Origin: Spinacia oleracea
Lineage: Eukaryota > Streptophyta > Magnoliopsida > Caryophyllales > Amaranthaceae
Direction: 5' to 3'
DNA: 64,000 nucleotides
NCBI RefSeq assembly: GCF_020520425.1
Contig: NC_079487.1
Location: forward strand, 133,446,385-133,510,384
Part shown: positions 1-11,978 of the stretch, piece by piece
How the letters are laid out: each line of letters starts with the position of its first letter
How positions within the stretch are numbered: the stretch's first letter is position 1
Notes under the pieces: model-generated
Databases searched by the model: none
Told to the model about the DNA's origin: nothing
What the model saw: the letters and a program-made list of their open reading frames with translations, nothing else
Made by a program: the position numbers and the translations under genes

Positions 1-876
1 AATTAATCAGTTGAATACGAGTCAATAAAAGAGTGCAAGATGGATGTTGGTTTTGCTACCTAATAAAGCGTAGCACAAATTCGGTGCGAAAACATTCTGA
101 CCTTGTCAGTTATTATAAATATATTGTTTATTATTTTTTGACGTAAACGCCTAATTATTAATTTATTATCTTTCTTATTTTGACATTAATTTATATAAAC
201 GTTTTAGTACATAGTACATAAACAGGTTGTAAAAGAATTACGGGTAGTAAACGGTTCAGGTTATGAACAGTCCGAATTGAAACAGTTCGGGTTGTAAACG
301 ATCCAGGTTGAAACGGTTCGGGGTGTAAACAGTCCGGATTAACGAGTTTTTCCCGGGTTGAAACGGTTCGAATTGAAATAAATCGGGTCATTAACGATTT
401 TGGAGTAAATTCCATTTGGGTTGCCAGACGGTTTATTATCGGGTTTCGGGTCTTAATCAAGTTAATAGTTTTAAGATGGTTCGGGTTGAATATTATCAAA
501 TCAGATCGGGTTTCGGGTTCTAGCTCACGGGTTATTAACGGTCCGGATTCTTAACGATCGGATTAACCCAAAAGGTTCATCGGTTCGGGTTGAGAACTGA
601 GAGCTCTAGCAATCTACCATTAACCCATCCATACGTTTTATTATCAGACTGTAACTGATCTAAAATAAGGCAAAATAGTTTGTATATAATGCACTTTGCC
701 AAAGTCCCATAACAGAAACATCTCTTTTTATTCAAACAGACCGGTTCACAGATGGAACTTTACAAGTGAATAAATATTGATCAGAGCAACTTCAAAACAG
801 AAGTTTTACGAGTTTATGGACACTGCAAATACCAACAGAAGGTTCTCAAGTAACAAAGTTATGGTTCATAGTTTTC
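1..876. other. Intergenic DNA downstream of the amine oxidase, with a degenerate short repeat
   Basis: No convincing gene. From about 225 to 600 the DNA is built of degenerate copies of a motif close to GGTTCGGGTTGTAAACG, giving a shadow ORF on the minus strand (191-499) with a repetitive, non-protein-like translation. About 740-876 is probably the 3' UTR of the minus-strand amine oxidase, since it directly follows the stop codon. No polyadenylation site was fixed. Confidence 0.6.
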
Positions 877-3800
877 TCAGAGTTTTGCGATCAGACCATT
901 TTGAACAGGCTTAGCAACTACGCCGTTAGTTTCCTTGATATCAGACTCATGTGTGTTGGGTGGTACATCAACAGCTGGTGAGCAGTTGAAGAATCCATGG
1001 GGCTGTAGAAGCAAAGCAGAAAAAATGAACAGCATGAGTCAATCTATTTATATACGCAATACTGGCTGAAAACAAACTCAGATGTTAACAGTCACCATTA
1101 AGTGATAAGAAGAAGCAGATAAACAGATTGGAATAAGAGAGCAAACGACTCCTGTTTTTCACAGAAGAAATTCACAGAGAATCGAAGCAATAAGTTTACA
1201 ACGTGGGATAACTTCAACTTATTTTCAGTTATTTTAGCTAAGTTAAGTTACAATGTTATGATAAGTTAAGTTCATAAAACAAAAACAAGTGCAAATAAGT
1301 TAAGTTCGGGATAAGTAAGTTCAGTTCAAGAAAAATAAGTTAAGTTCGAGATAACTAAAGTTCAGTTCAGGTAAAAACTAGATAGAGTTCAGATAAGAGA
1401 AGTTCAGGTAAGGGGAAAACAGGTGTCCTATAACTGACCAAGTGTTCTATGTCTTGATTTTTTTTTCCAAAGGGCACAAATATCTGTGGTTATTGTCCAT
1501 TTCCGATGGAGCCAAAGATTCATTTGTTCTTTTGGCTGTGGGATGTAATGGACTAAATCAAAATGGCGCTTAATACCTCTTCGCTTCCATTCCATGAGGT
1601 AGAAGGTGGTTGTCCCATTGTTGTCCCGTTATCGCTTTTGGGTCAATTGGAAACAACCTCTCTACAATTGCAAGGGTAAGGTTGCGTATGTCCGACCCCC
1701 CCTTACCCCGCTTCTTGCGGGAGCCTCTTTGAGGCAATGGGGTAATGAGAATGATAATGATAATGATAATGATGACAAATATCTGTGGTAATTTGGAGAA
1801 TTTATGTAAGACATACTTGTCTAACGCATAATCCGAGGAAGAATGTAATGACACCTCTCTCTATTCTACTCCATAGTAGACTAGTAGCTACAACTTATAA
1901 TAAAACTAAAATGTCATTCCATTATTAAGCAAATTGCTTGTTCACAGGTAACAGAATGGTTCAGAATTTAGTACAGCAAATGTTTCCCTTTCTTTTTAAT
2001 TGGACAACCTTGTCTAATTGAGCAAAGAAAGAATAGCTTACCATAAGCATAAAACCCAGATGTTCCACAGGCATGACTGGCCAGTCCTCAAGACGCGGTA
2101 TGTGTGTCAATCCAAATACATACCTAAAGCATTATTTTTATAAAAAAAGTATAAATACCAAACGATGTTTCCAGATTCGAACAGAATGAAAGTTGACTGG
2201 CAACAAGAGATGTTTAGAGCTTTGCCAAAAGATAATGACACCAACGCTTCCGAGCATTAAATGGAAAAATTGAAAGTGAAAAGAAAAAAAATTTGAGACA
2301 TGTTTATTATTCATAAATAGACATGCAAATGCAGTTGTTAAGCCGCCTACGAAAATCTGCAGTATTGAAAGAGAACTTACCAGAGAACTACATCAGCCTC
2401 CTCCAAAGAGCGATTTTGTTTAACCCAAGAACCCAACCCTTCCCCAGCGCGTGGATTTTGATTTGGAAATTCTCCACCAGGAAACATTTCATTATGGGCA
2501 TAAGGTGTAACCCATAAGTTATGCTTCAAGAACGCTGCTCTTCTTAGAAATTTCGCCTCAGGACCTGCTAAAGGTAAACAGTTTGAACCTGGCACTAGCT
2601 TGTAACCAGTCAGCTGGCCTGTGCGGTTTACTGTTCTTGTATTCCTTACCTAGATCCCAAATTTGGATTCAAAAATTAGCATTTAAGCTTAATGTAACGG
2701 GATGTGTAAAAGTACATAGCTAGTCAACCAAAAAAATGCCATGAGAACTAACAGCAGTGCAATTTGTTGACAGATCAGAAATCAGATTCCCTATTCATTG
2801 GGGTTTCCCATGGAACTTCGGTTTCGTTCAAACAAATAAGGTATAAAGGTAGTGGTTCAGAATAGCTAAAACCAATATCCGACCAGTACACAAGGTATGG
2901 CTCATATCAAACCTTCAGGTATCAAATATCATTCCCAAACAAAACCAAACACATGGTATTAAGTCTATTAATTATAAAGAATCAAGTTCCAGAAAGTACC
3001 ACTCTGGTTTCATTAGCAATGCCAAACAAAAAACCAGTTTGTAAACCAAACAACCCCTCAATAGAATTGGGAGAAGGTAGGCTTCACAAAAATGCACACT
3101 TGCAATAGAAGGATATATCAAAGCTGCATATAGTCTTTATCATCAACAAAAAATGCAAAAAAAACCTAGGCACCAAAACCAATAGATATTACAACACGCC
3201 TTTTCACACACACCGGTGCAAAAAATATGATGAGACACAGTAGGCAAGGAGGAGGAGGGGGGTAGCAGTAAAGAGATACTTCAAAGGGTCAGAGTATCTT
3301 ACAATCCAATGGCGGGCAGTCAAAGGACTACAATCACGCATTGCTTGTAACTCAGATTTAAGTACTTTCTCCTCAGCATAGAATGCATTATTATGAACAT
3401 TGTCCTTCCCAGGTTCCTCTACCTTTATATTCAACTCAACAACCTGCAAAGAAAACAGGTATGCACTAAATGGATTAAGCGTAAGCAGGTCATAATAAAA
3501 CAAGTTGCCAAACTTAAGGAGGCAGATATATCAAGTCACAGGCATACTGGCATACTGCAATCATAAATTTTCCACATCAACTACACAACAAAGCTCAGAA
3601 ATTCGAGTTACAGCTTACTGCTTTACTTTCACAAGCTTATAATACTAATAAACTCTATGCATGCGCAAAGCCATAAAAATATAAAATGCATCCATTTGGA
3701 ACATATCTAACAAAGAAAATTGCTATGGCTTGTAATCAAACACGTAACCTGATTCAGAGCTTCGCCAGGCTTGCAATCAACAGCCATGTCCATACGAGCA

Positions 3801-6800
3801 ACGAAAAAGTGTTGATGTACAGGTGCATACAACCCAGGAGCAATTGTAGTACCATATTTTCGGACTTCACCAGGCAGGAGGGCTCCTACGCTGAGAATCC
3901 CAGTAAGTCTAACCTCGGCCTCAATCTTGCCATCCTGTAAAACAGCCCATACTTTTAGGTCCAAGCATACCAAACACACAACAGTTTTCATTTATTAAAT
4001 CCACGGATGGATTCCTTGGTTGGATCTAAGAAGTTAACTCCCCAAGAAACAGAACTTTTCATGAAAGACAAATTTCTGGGAAGTACCAAAAATTGTTAGC
4101 TTCATTGTTCTTTCTAATTACCTACCCAAAACTGTTAAGAGTTCTAATGGTTGCACTTAAATTAACCACACAATTCAAACCGTTGGTACTGCCACATCTT
4201 CTGAATCTTTCTTGTCAAACAAATGATGACCAAATAAGCCTAGTGCAAAACCAGGGCAGAGAAAACTTGCCTGGTAAAAGTGCCAGTAGAATCCATACTC
4301 ATAATTGGCCACTGTGCAGATGAATGAAACAGTAAGCCTCCTTGATCTTCTCACTTCGGCTAACCCTGTTCGCCAGTCTTGGTGCTTCCATAGCATTCCA
4401 TGGTCTTCCTCGTGCAGACAGACGCAGTTTTCAATTGTTTCAACACCTCCAGTAAAGTTTGTAAAATGGGAATCAAAATATTTAATGTAGCCTAAACAAT
4501 CACAACCCTGCACCATGGGAAAAGGAAACATAACAGTTGCTTCATATTCTGAACAGACGTTCTCGCAACAAACAAATGGCTTAAGATTACCCCAAAAATG
4601 AAGGGGGGGATCAGATTAGTAATGGGTGAATTTCTAACCTTTTTCAGCGAATGTGCATTCTTTCCAAGACCATCTTCACCAGCATCAAATGCGTTCTTCC
4701 TGTAATGTGGTTCGTTCGGATCACCATAAGGAACCACCATCTCAACAAAGCTTAACCTCTGTGCTACAGAACGATGGCCTCTACTTCCATCAACATATGC
4801 AACAGAATGTATAACCAAACCTTCCCGTGGAGTAAATCCAATGCGGAAACTCCACTGCCAACCAGAAATAAGCAAAAGAGGGAGAGATAGTCTAATAAGA
4901 ATAAATCAATAAGACAATTAAAATAAAAAGTTGCAGCTTCCAAGGTAATGCTAAAAAACAGATTAAATAAGCAATGAAGCACCTTCTGCCATTCAACATA
5001 ATGGCCTTTAACACGGAAGCTAGGTCCTTCAGGCTGAATAATAAGCAATGGTTTTACGTCGCTTCTATCAACACCTCCTCTTGTTTCACCAGGAGTGTAA
5101 TTTCTTAGTGGATCAGCAGGTGGTAGAGGAACAAACTTCTTGTCCTCAAACTCAATCAACACCATATTTTGCATGTCAACAAGAACGTGGATTCCTTCAA
5201 CTGGACGAGCATAACCATTCTCCATAGGGCAATCACTTTCAGTTCTGCAGAAAATAAGGGGCTTGGCAAGCCTACGCCTTGGAGCGTCAGCCTCGCTGTG
5301 ATAACCAACGCACCTGCAGTACAGAAACAGTAATAATATTAAAAATATGAATGAGCAATCCTCTCCTTTTTACAGATCATAAGGAAAAAAAACTGAGTAA
5401 TGAAAGAGACAGAACACAGATAAACTAGAAACAAGGTAATGTTTATTTTATAACTCACCATGCATCTACCATAACAAGATCCATATCCTCGATACCCCTC
5501 CTTTTCATTGCCTCTCGGAATGGAGGATAATCTTTCACAACAGCTTCACATTCAGCATATTCTACAGCATCCTGCAATTTTGTTTTAATAAACGAGGAGA
5601 TATTAAATGGAAGTAGACAACTATAATTACAAATCTAGGTTATCATTTTTTAACAAAGCAAAAGCCCTATTTTTTCTTCGCAACCGGCATTGACCGGGAT
5701 TCAGACATGAAGAAAAAACAAGAATAAAACTAATTAGTAAACAAAGTGTTTGGGAGTGAGTAACTAAGCATTGTAAAATCTCCATGATCAACTGTCCTTT
5801 TTCAATGCCATCAAGCTTAACTAAGCATATGATAATGAACACGACATATCATACTAGATGAAGCGTAAAGCAACTACTCATTTTGATATCCTTCTCAAGG
5901 AAGCCTGAGAGGTAGATTCACACACGCGCACACAAAAAAGACACAATAAAAATAGATTTACTCATCAGATAAGCTTTTTTATATGATACACATTAAGTAA
6001 GAAACTCAACACCAAACGCTTAAAAGTTGAGCAGAGGGTACTTTCAGAGTGGCAGTTTTCACTTGACTCATGAAAGAAGAAACATATTCCTATATGTTAT
6101 AGCCCTAGCAGCACATACCATGGGAGGCTGTACATCAGGAATAACTTTGGATGAAATGACTTTTCCCCTATGGTGGCCTCCTCGTGTAGTTGCATGAATT
6201 TCTAGGAATTCAACAACCCATATGCTAGTCTCATTTGACTTTTTGCTATAGACGATGAGTCTTGCCTGCCGCGGGGGAAGCTTAGATGGTATAACAGGTC
6301 TGCCTTTTACCCTAGGCAACAAAGATGGTTGGAAAGGAGGAAAGAAATATGCATCTGCCATAGCAATGACATGCTTTTCTGGCTCCACTAAAACCACCTC
6401 AATAAACCGCATGCTATCTCTCTCCTGGCAGAAGAAACGGACACAAAAGAAATCACAAAAAAGTGCATCAGTTATTTGGTCAAACTTATGAATCAACCAT
6501 TATCATTTATTATCCAGCCAACATCTGAACTCGAGAGAAAATAACAAGTGAAACAGCAGCAAACCTCGGGAGTTGCACCAGCAGCCCTGACAGTAGCAAC
6601 TGCCACCTTGATTTCAGTAGCAGATAAAGGATCCAATGGGTGGCTTGTTCGAGTCTTCCATGGCATCGAGACCCCTGTGCAAGAAGCACATAGAGAGAGA
6701 TGTGTCAGGTATGTGACCCCTTTGCTCATGAAATCATCCATTAGCTGTTCAAAGTGTCTCGTACTTTCAGAGTTTCAGGCATTAGTAGATGAAACTTATT

Positions 6801-8095
6801 GAGAGACTTGGAGAATCTTCCAAAATATATGTATGAAAATTTGTAAGTAAAGTCCTATGAATGGACCATAACAAGATCCATATCCCCGATGCCATAATAT
6901 TTTCTAAATTTTCATTTCTATCTATTACCACTTGAAAAGTGGAATTGGGAAGTTATGAATACTTATGAGGAAAACGCAAGTTTGAGGATTGGTTGCTCTC
7001 CAAATTTACAATTGACATTCGCATGATATTTTCAAAGCAAATTTGCACTTAAATTTGTTCTTACTACCGTCATTTATTACCACCTACCGAAAAAGTCATA
7101 AGGTACTTACTTCATTTGATGTATGATACTTTTTTATATAAGTGATTATCAAATCATGAACAAAACAACCCTTCTCTAGTATAGCATTTGTCTCCATCCT
7201 AATTGCAAGGTTTGGCACTCCTATCAACCCTGAAGTCACATTTATTTGTCCTAGAGTTCTAGTCAAACTCAATTCAAAATTCATTTTAACAATAAGTCCT
7301 TTACGCAAAATTCTAGTTCGTTGGTGACACCCCTTTTAAACCATCAACCAACATCATACCGTTGGCAAATACTACGTTCAAAGTATGGAGTATCATACAC
7401 GATGATACATCCCTTTGGATCACCTTAATGAACATCCATTGCTCACTAATCATATTAGGGGACATCCTAAATTTAAAACGAACTTGACACTTCTATACAA
7501 TCTCTATTTGGGTGGAAATCACTAATGCATCAACCAATGAGCAGCGTCTATTCACAAATCAACTAATCATCCATGAAGACAATTGCAAAATTGAAAGGAT
7601 ATACGTATAAATTCAGGTGAATTATTTAACATTTATAAATACAGTCTAAACTAGCTTCAATACAAAATTACGATTTCAATTGGTAAAAACAATTGCACAA
7701 TCAAACCCAATAATTAATAAACTGCGACAGGATTTTATTTAACATTGCAGTTTAAAGCTCAAATAGTAATGAATAATTATGAATTAGTACAAAACAGAAA
7801 AAAGTATACTTCAAACCTTTCTAATCACATAATTTTTCAAATTACCAAAGTATTTAGCCATAAACTGATAAAAAATCAAAAAAACCTCACCTTTAGCTAC
7901 GGCGGAAGAAGTTACGGTAGGGCTTTCAGGAAGCGATTCAACCGGACGAGTCAAATTCGACGGTCTCTCACCGATAACCCTATCGACGGCTGCCGGTGAC
8001 TGATCGGCGGCCGATGACGGCGTAGAATCACGGATCTCTGCGGAAGCGCAACAGGAAGACGAAAGAGACGTCGCTTTTTCCGAAGTTGAGGCCAT
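877..8095 (-). CDS. Peroxisomal copper-containing primary amine oxidase (zeta type)
   Basis: Oxidises primary amines (in plants putrescine and spermidine) to aldehyde, H2O2 and ammonia. Exons, high to low: 8095-7891, 6674-6565, 6424-6119, 5571-5459, 5313-4983, 4854-4639, 4507-4271, 3934-3749, 3443-3303, 2649-2381, 2123-2042, 1002-877. These give 2322 nt, 773 aa, phase closed. Visible: an Ser/Ala-rich N-terminus (1 to about 65); the proposed catalytic Asp412 in FDAGEDGLG; the topaquinone precursor Tyr496 in TVANYEYG; copper ligands His546 and His548 (HQH) and probably His712 ([10 protein letters not shown]). The protein ends in AKL, a type 1 peroxisomal signal, and has no signal peptide, so it acts in peroxisomes rather than the apoplast. 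It most resembles Arabidopsis At2g42490-type enzymes. Intron 7 uses a GC donor (CAG|GCAAGT). Intron 11 carries a SINE-like insert. All catalytic residues are present, so the gene looks functional. Confidence 0.95.
1201..1420. repeat. Repeat built from 'ataagttaagttcag' units
   Basis: Direct degenerate repeats of ATAAGTTAAGTTCAG-like units lie inside the last amine oxidase intron. In reverse complement they match the core of the inverted-repeat element at 16061-16314 (CTGAACTTATCTGAACTT units). This is probably a decayed member of the same short DNA element family. Ends are not defined. Confidence 0.5.
1491..1774 (+). mobile_element. SINE-like retroposon with perfect target-site duplication
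   Basis: A 284-bp insert in the last amine oxidase intron is flanked by an exact 15-bp direct repeat, ACAAATATCTGTGGT, at 1476-1490 and 1775-1789. The 3' end is a simple tail of GATAAT units instead of poly(A). The core (about 1660-1750) contains GCGTATGTCCGACCCC and GGGAGCCTC. It has no coding capacity. The exact duplication and simple 3' tail are what target-primed reverse transcription leaves. A tRNA-derived SINE is the best reading, although clear pol III A and B boxes were not made out. The exact flanks point to a fairly recent insertion. Confidence 0.7.
4266..4271 (-). other. Non-canonical GC splice donor of amine oxidase intron 7
   Basis: On the minus strand exon 7 ends ...TTTTACCAG and the intron begins GCAAGTTTTC. 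No GT lies at a position that keeps both the reading frame and the conserved amine oxidase sequence ([14 protein letters not shown]). The rest of the donor (CAG|GCAAGT) is a perfect U1 match, typical of GC-AG introns. The acceptor at 3935-3936 is a normal AG. Confidence 0.85.
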
Positions 8096-8984
8096 TGGAG
8101 AGGATTAGAGATCCCACTGTAGTGATAGCAGTAGTAATTGTCGTCAGCAAAGTACTCCACAATTGACATACAGCAACACTTTCACTCTCTCTATTACGCC
8201 AATCGTCTCCGCCGTTTTCGCCACCACTCCGCCGCCGCCGGAGAAAGAACTGGACTTTCTCTCCTATTATCGACGAGTTGTAGTAATGGAGTTTGGGAAT
8301 GGGAAGGGCGTGGGTGGATTTATAATTGAGAGCAGGATTTTTCACGTGCAATGACTCCTTTTTGTTGATTTTTTTTATTATTATTCTTTTTAGTGTTGGA
8401 GGATAAAAACAAGATAATTTTTTTTGGTGATTTAAAAAAAGATAATTTACCACAAAAGGAACCTTTTTATTTTGTTTGTTGCCAATGCTTTTTCTTTTGA
8501 TGTTGATAGTTTGGTACGTAAGGTACTCGTACTCCTCTACGTAGCAAATTCAAAGTTGTAAAAATTGATCCGATTAGTCAAGTGAACCGTATCTAAGCTT
8601 CACCGACCTGGTTTGATCTGAGAACTAGTGTGTGGTCCGGATGTTGCCCCGAATTTTGACTTTTATTCGGCTTTATTGTTGTAAATATGTTTCTATGTAG
8701 ATGGTGTCGTCATAGAATTATGGGGTTACACACAAGATTACCGCCCGATTAACAACCTTCTCAATCTGAAACTCCATGTTCCATTACCCCGAGTGTATGT
8801 AATACGTTCTATAAATATTCAACCACTTACTCGTTATATATTACATTCTATTACCCAGAGTTTTTTTTTAGGCTTAATCTACAAAAATAATAACTGTACA
8901 TTTATAAATTAATTAATCATTCCCTTTTTTTTGCATTCACTTCTATTCAATTTATTATTTATTGTAAAAAGAACATAAATGTTT

Positions 8985-9205
8985 ATATAGAAATATATAA
9001 CATAAGTTATAGTTGGTTAAGATGGTTGGATGTTGAACTTTTAACAAAAAGACCGGTCTAGTGCTCGATCTTTACTACATGTTTTTTTTATTGTCACTGA
9101 CATGTCATGATGCTGATTAGTGGTGACGTAGCGTAATAAGGAGAGTATATGTGACACATATACGTTCTTAAGAACGTCTTTTAATATATTAGTATAGATT
9201 TTAGA
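8985..9205 (-). mobile_element. Helitron-like fragment, reverse orientation
   Basis: Read on the minus strand, it begins TCTATACTAATATATTAAAA at about 9203, the same 5' end as the Helitron at 10389-10746. It runs into a matching interior ('ggttggttaagatgg' in both). No clear CTAG end with hairpin was found on the low side, so the 3' boundary is approximate. Confidence 0.5.
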
Positions 9206-9267
9206 GTCTTATTCGACACAAACTCAAGTTTAACCAGTCTAACTTGAATAATCTCAAACTCATGATA

Positions 9268-9472
9268 CTTTCTCCGTCCCTTAAATATTGCACATGATCT
9301 CTAACACATAATTTTACTCTAATTAATATCTCGATTTATGTATAAGAAAAAATCATAAAATGTTGATATTTAGAAAATATATATTGATACGAATCTAACA
9401 ATATCCCACATGACCAAAGGTCTATGAATAGTGAAAAAAACAAGATGTGAGATATTAATGGAACAGAGAAAG
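9268..9472. mobile_element. Stowaway-type MITE
   Basis: About 205 bp with inverted ends CTTTCTCCGTCCCTTAAATA and, in reverse complement, CTTTCTCTGTTCCATTAATA. It is flanked by TA on both sides, the Tc1/mariner target duplication. Non-coding and moderately diverged. Confidence 0.7.
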
Positions 9473-9504
9473 TATTAATATTGCTAATAATAACACTCCT
9501 TTGG

Positions 9505-9990
9505 AATCTCCATGGACTATACAAGTTGCATGGACTCCTCCTACCCCTGGTATTTTGAAGATAACTTTGATGGGTCATTACGTAATCATAACTTTGATGG
9601 GTCATTACGTAATCATTCTGGCACGATTGGGGTTGTTACTAGAGATTACCTAAGGAAAAATGTGGTTAGTCAAACTTATAATCTTGGAATTTCTTCTCCA
9701 CTTCTCGCATAAGCAATAGCTCTTCGTAATAATCTTTTGTTAGCCATTGAAAATAATGTACGCCATGTTTTCATTGAGTGTGATAACTTGTTGATATTTA
9801 ATATTTTACAAGAACAAGCTCAATGCATGTGCAAAATTCAAATGTTGATGAAAGATGTCAAACAACTTGTGAACCATTTTGATAGTTCTTATTCTCGCCA
9901 CATCTACTGAAAAGCCAATCACGCAACAGATTATGTTGCCGCTTTAGGTGATCATATCCAGACTCATCATGATATTGATTCATCTATAAA
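9505..9990 (+). mobile_element. Decayed LINE fragment (RNase H domain)
   Basis: Translation in pieces gives the opening of the LINE-type RNase H fold (PPTPGILK, then NFDGS, SGTIGVVTRD), a middle part (AIALRNNLLLAIENN, HVFIECDNL) and the end (KANHATDYVAALGDH). This is the RVT_3 domain at the 3' end of plant L1-type LINEs. The frame breaks between PPTPGILK and NFDGS, and in-frame stops follow SSPLLA and RHIY. A 27-bp unit encoding NFDGSLRNH is exactly duplicated in tandem (9563-9589, 9590-9616). An A-run at 10079-10090 may be the old tail. This is a fossil with no host function. Confidence 0.7.
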
Positions 9991-10388
9991 TAGTAATTTT
10001 ACTATTTTATATTTTTAGATAAGTTGGACTACAGTTTTGAGAAAAGACTACCCTAACTTATGTCATATCTTTTCATTTAAAAAAAAAAAATCAGACTCAT
10101 GATAGACATATGATTGACGTACTTGAATTCAACCCACGATTAGACACAATAAACTAAGACCCCAACATGTTTGTATCCGATATGAAGAAGTTAATTAACC
10201 CAAACTCGTTTAGACCCGAAAAATACTCGATTAGACCTAGAATGTTATTGAGTCGACCTGTTGCGGACCTAGCCTAATACAACTTGTGACCCAATTTAAT
10301 ATGACCTGTTTAGACCAAAACTCGACTTGTTTTTCGCTACGAACTCAACAGATTTATAGTTATACGTAGTAGTTATGAGCTTATGCAA

Positions 10389-10746
10389 TCTATACTAATA
10401 TATTAAAAAGCGTTGTGGAAAACGTCTATGTGCCATGTAGTAACTGTGGTATGTCATGTCATGGATAACCAAAAATCAATACAATGAGGTTCGAACTCTA
10501 GACCTCATGTCTGAATGATATTTCTCATTACCATCTTAACCAACCACTAATTGTGGTTTGTTTCTTCACATTAATTTATAAATAAATGTTAACATGAAGT
10601 CTAAACCAACTAAATTTTTATTTGATTTTTTATTTTCTATGAAATAAATGGTATACATGCATTTCGTCAAATATTGAGCTCAAGAAAAATCTAAAATTTT
10701 AACTATTCAATGTAGAGACCGGGATATCGCCCGGCCCACACACTAG
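10389..10746 (+). mobile_element. Non-autonomous Helitron
   Basis: It starts TCTATACTAATATATTAAAA and ends ...CGGGATATCGCCCGGCCCACACACTAG, placed between a host A (10388) and T (10747). The 5' TC, the 3' CTAG, the GC-rich hairpin (CGGG-ATAT-CGCCCG) just before the end, the absence of terminal inverted repeats and the A/T target are the Helitron signature. No Rep/helicase coding. It contains a GGTTCGAACTCTAGACC stretch that mimics a tRNA T-arm. Confidence 0.8.
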
Positions 10747-10837
10747 TTATAAACTTATACTCCGTAGTTGTTAACTTGTTATATAGTTAGCTAACGTAAA
10801 GTTATGACTACAATTGTTATTAAACTCCTACGTAGTA

Positions 10838-11092
10838 CTACCTCCGTTTCAGAAAGTTCTTTACGCTTTGGAAAATGTGTCCAAAGTATAAAAACTTTAA
10901 CCGTAAATTCTCACCAATATATACATCAAAACGTTACATGTAAGATCTTGTTAGATTCGTCTCGGGATGTATTTTCAGAATATCAAATTTTTATAATTTT
11001 TTCACATACGAAATTGGATATATTAATAGTTAAATATTGCATTGGAGTTCGTGCAAATAGTAACTGTAAAGATCTTTTTGAAACGGAGGTAG
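10838..11092. mobile_element. Stowaway-type MITE (family with 'CTACCTCCGTTTC' ends)
   Basis: 255 bp, left end CTACCTCCGTTTCAGAAAGT, right end in reverse complement CTACCTCCGTTTCAAAAAGA, with TA on each side. The interior resembles the MITE at 11729-11978, so these are sister copies. The ORF crossing it is incidental. Confidence 0.8.
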
Positions 11093-11728
11093 TATCTTAT
11101 AAGTCTTTAACACATAATCGTAAAAAAAACATTGATTTTGAACTCACAAGCTTGAAAAAGGATGACATGATTTCGAAACTTTATCAAGGAGTAATATGAT
11201 ATTTACTGTAATTTTGTGGTTGGTCGGATCGCAATAGGAAGTGTTCAAAATTAAATAGGCTCACACTACGTAAAACAAGGACACAATGACATATTGATAT
11301 CTTTTGAAGATGCACCAAACTAGATAACATAACTTTCTTATCATTCTTTTATCTAGTAAGCGAAAGCGACCAGACGAATTGAAATTATATACGGATTAAC
11401 CAAGTGCATGCTATTAATAGGAAAAGTTCCTTGAAGATGGGGTTAAAGTAAGAAAAACTCACCCTAAGTGTTCTTAGTAGGCTTTGATCACATAATCTCA
11501 AAGGTTATGAAAATACTGATACAAATCATATGATACGACAAAATACTTGCGCAAACGATCCATAATCCGGATTATCTGATACGAGAAATGATTTGTATCA
11601 AGAAAAACTATCTGATTATTTACAATGGGATATTTCAGAACAAATATTTCAATTCGAATCAAAATTTTCCAATAATTTTTTTTGGATATTTGAAATGCAG
11701 TCCTCTGACTAATTCATACAATCATATA

Positions 11729-11978
11729 CTACCTCCATTTCATTAAGTTCTTTAAGCTTTGAAAAATGTGTCCAATAGTCAAAACTTTGATCATAAAATT
11801 TTCACTATTATATCTATCAAAAATTATAATGAGTTATCTTGTTAGATTCAATTCGAAATGTATTTTATAAATATCAAATTTTTATATATTTTTTGTCATA
11901 CAAAATTAAATGTAGCCAAATATTACACCGAAATCTGTACAAATAGTAAGTGTAAATAACTTATTGAAACGGAGGTAG
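11729..11978. mobile_element. Stowaway-type MITE, sister of the 10838 copy
   Basis: 250 bp, ends CTACCTCCATTTCATTAAGT and, in reverse complement, CTACCTCCGTTTCAATAAGT, with flanking TA. Its interior shares 'aaatgtgtccaa', 'tcgaaatgtatttt' and 'aaatagtaagtgtaaa'-like stretches with the preceding MITE. Confidence 0.8.

Noticed and set aside
3298-3303. Non-canonical (AG|AT) donor for amine oxidase exon 9
   Set aside because: GTAAG occurs both at the intron start and the exon 10 start. Moving the boundary to ATT|GTAAGA and CTAG|GTAAGG gives an ordinary GT-AG intron and the same protein.
10480-10506. tRNA-like T-arm (GGTTCGAACTCTAGACC)
   Set aside because: It lies inside a Helitron and no acceptor, D or anticodon arm surrounds it, so it is not a tRNA gene.
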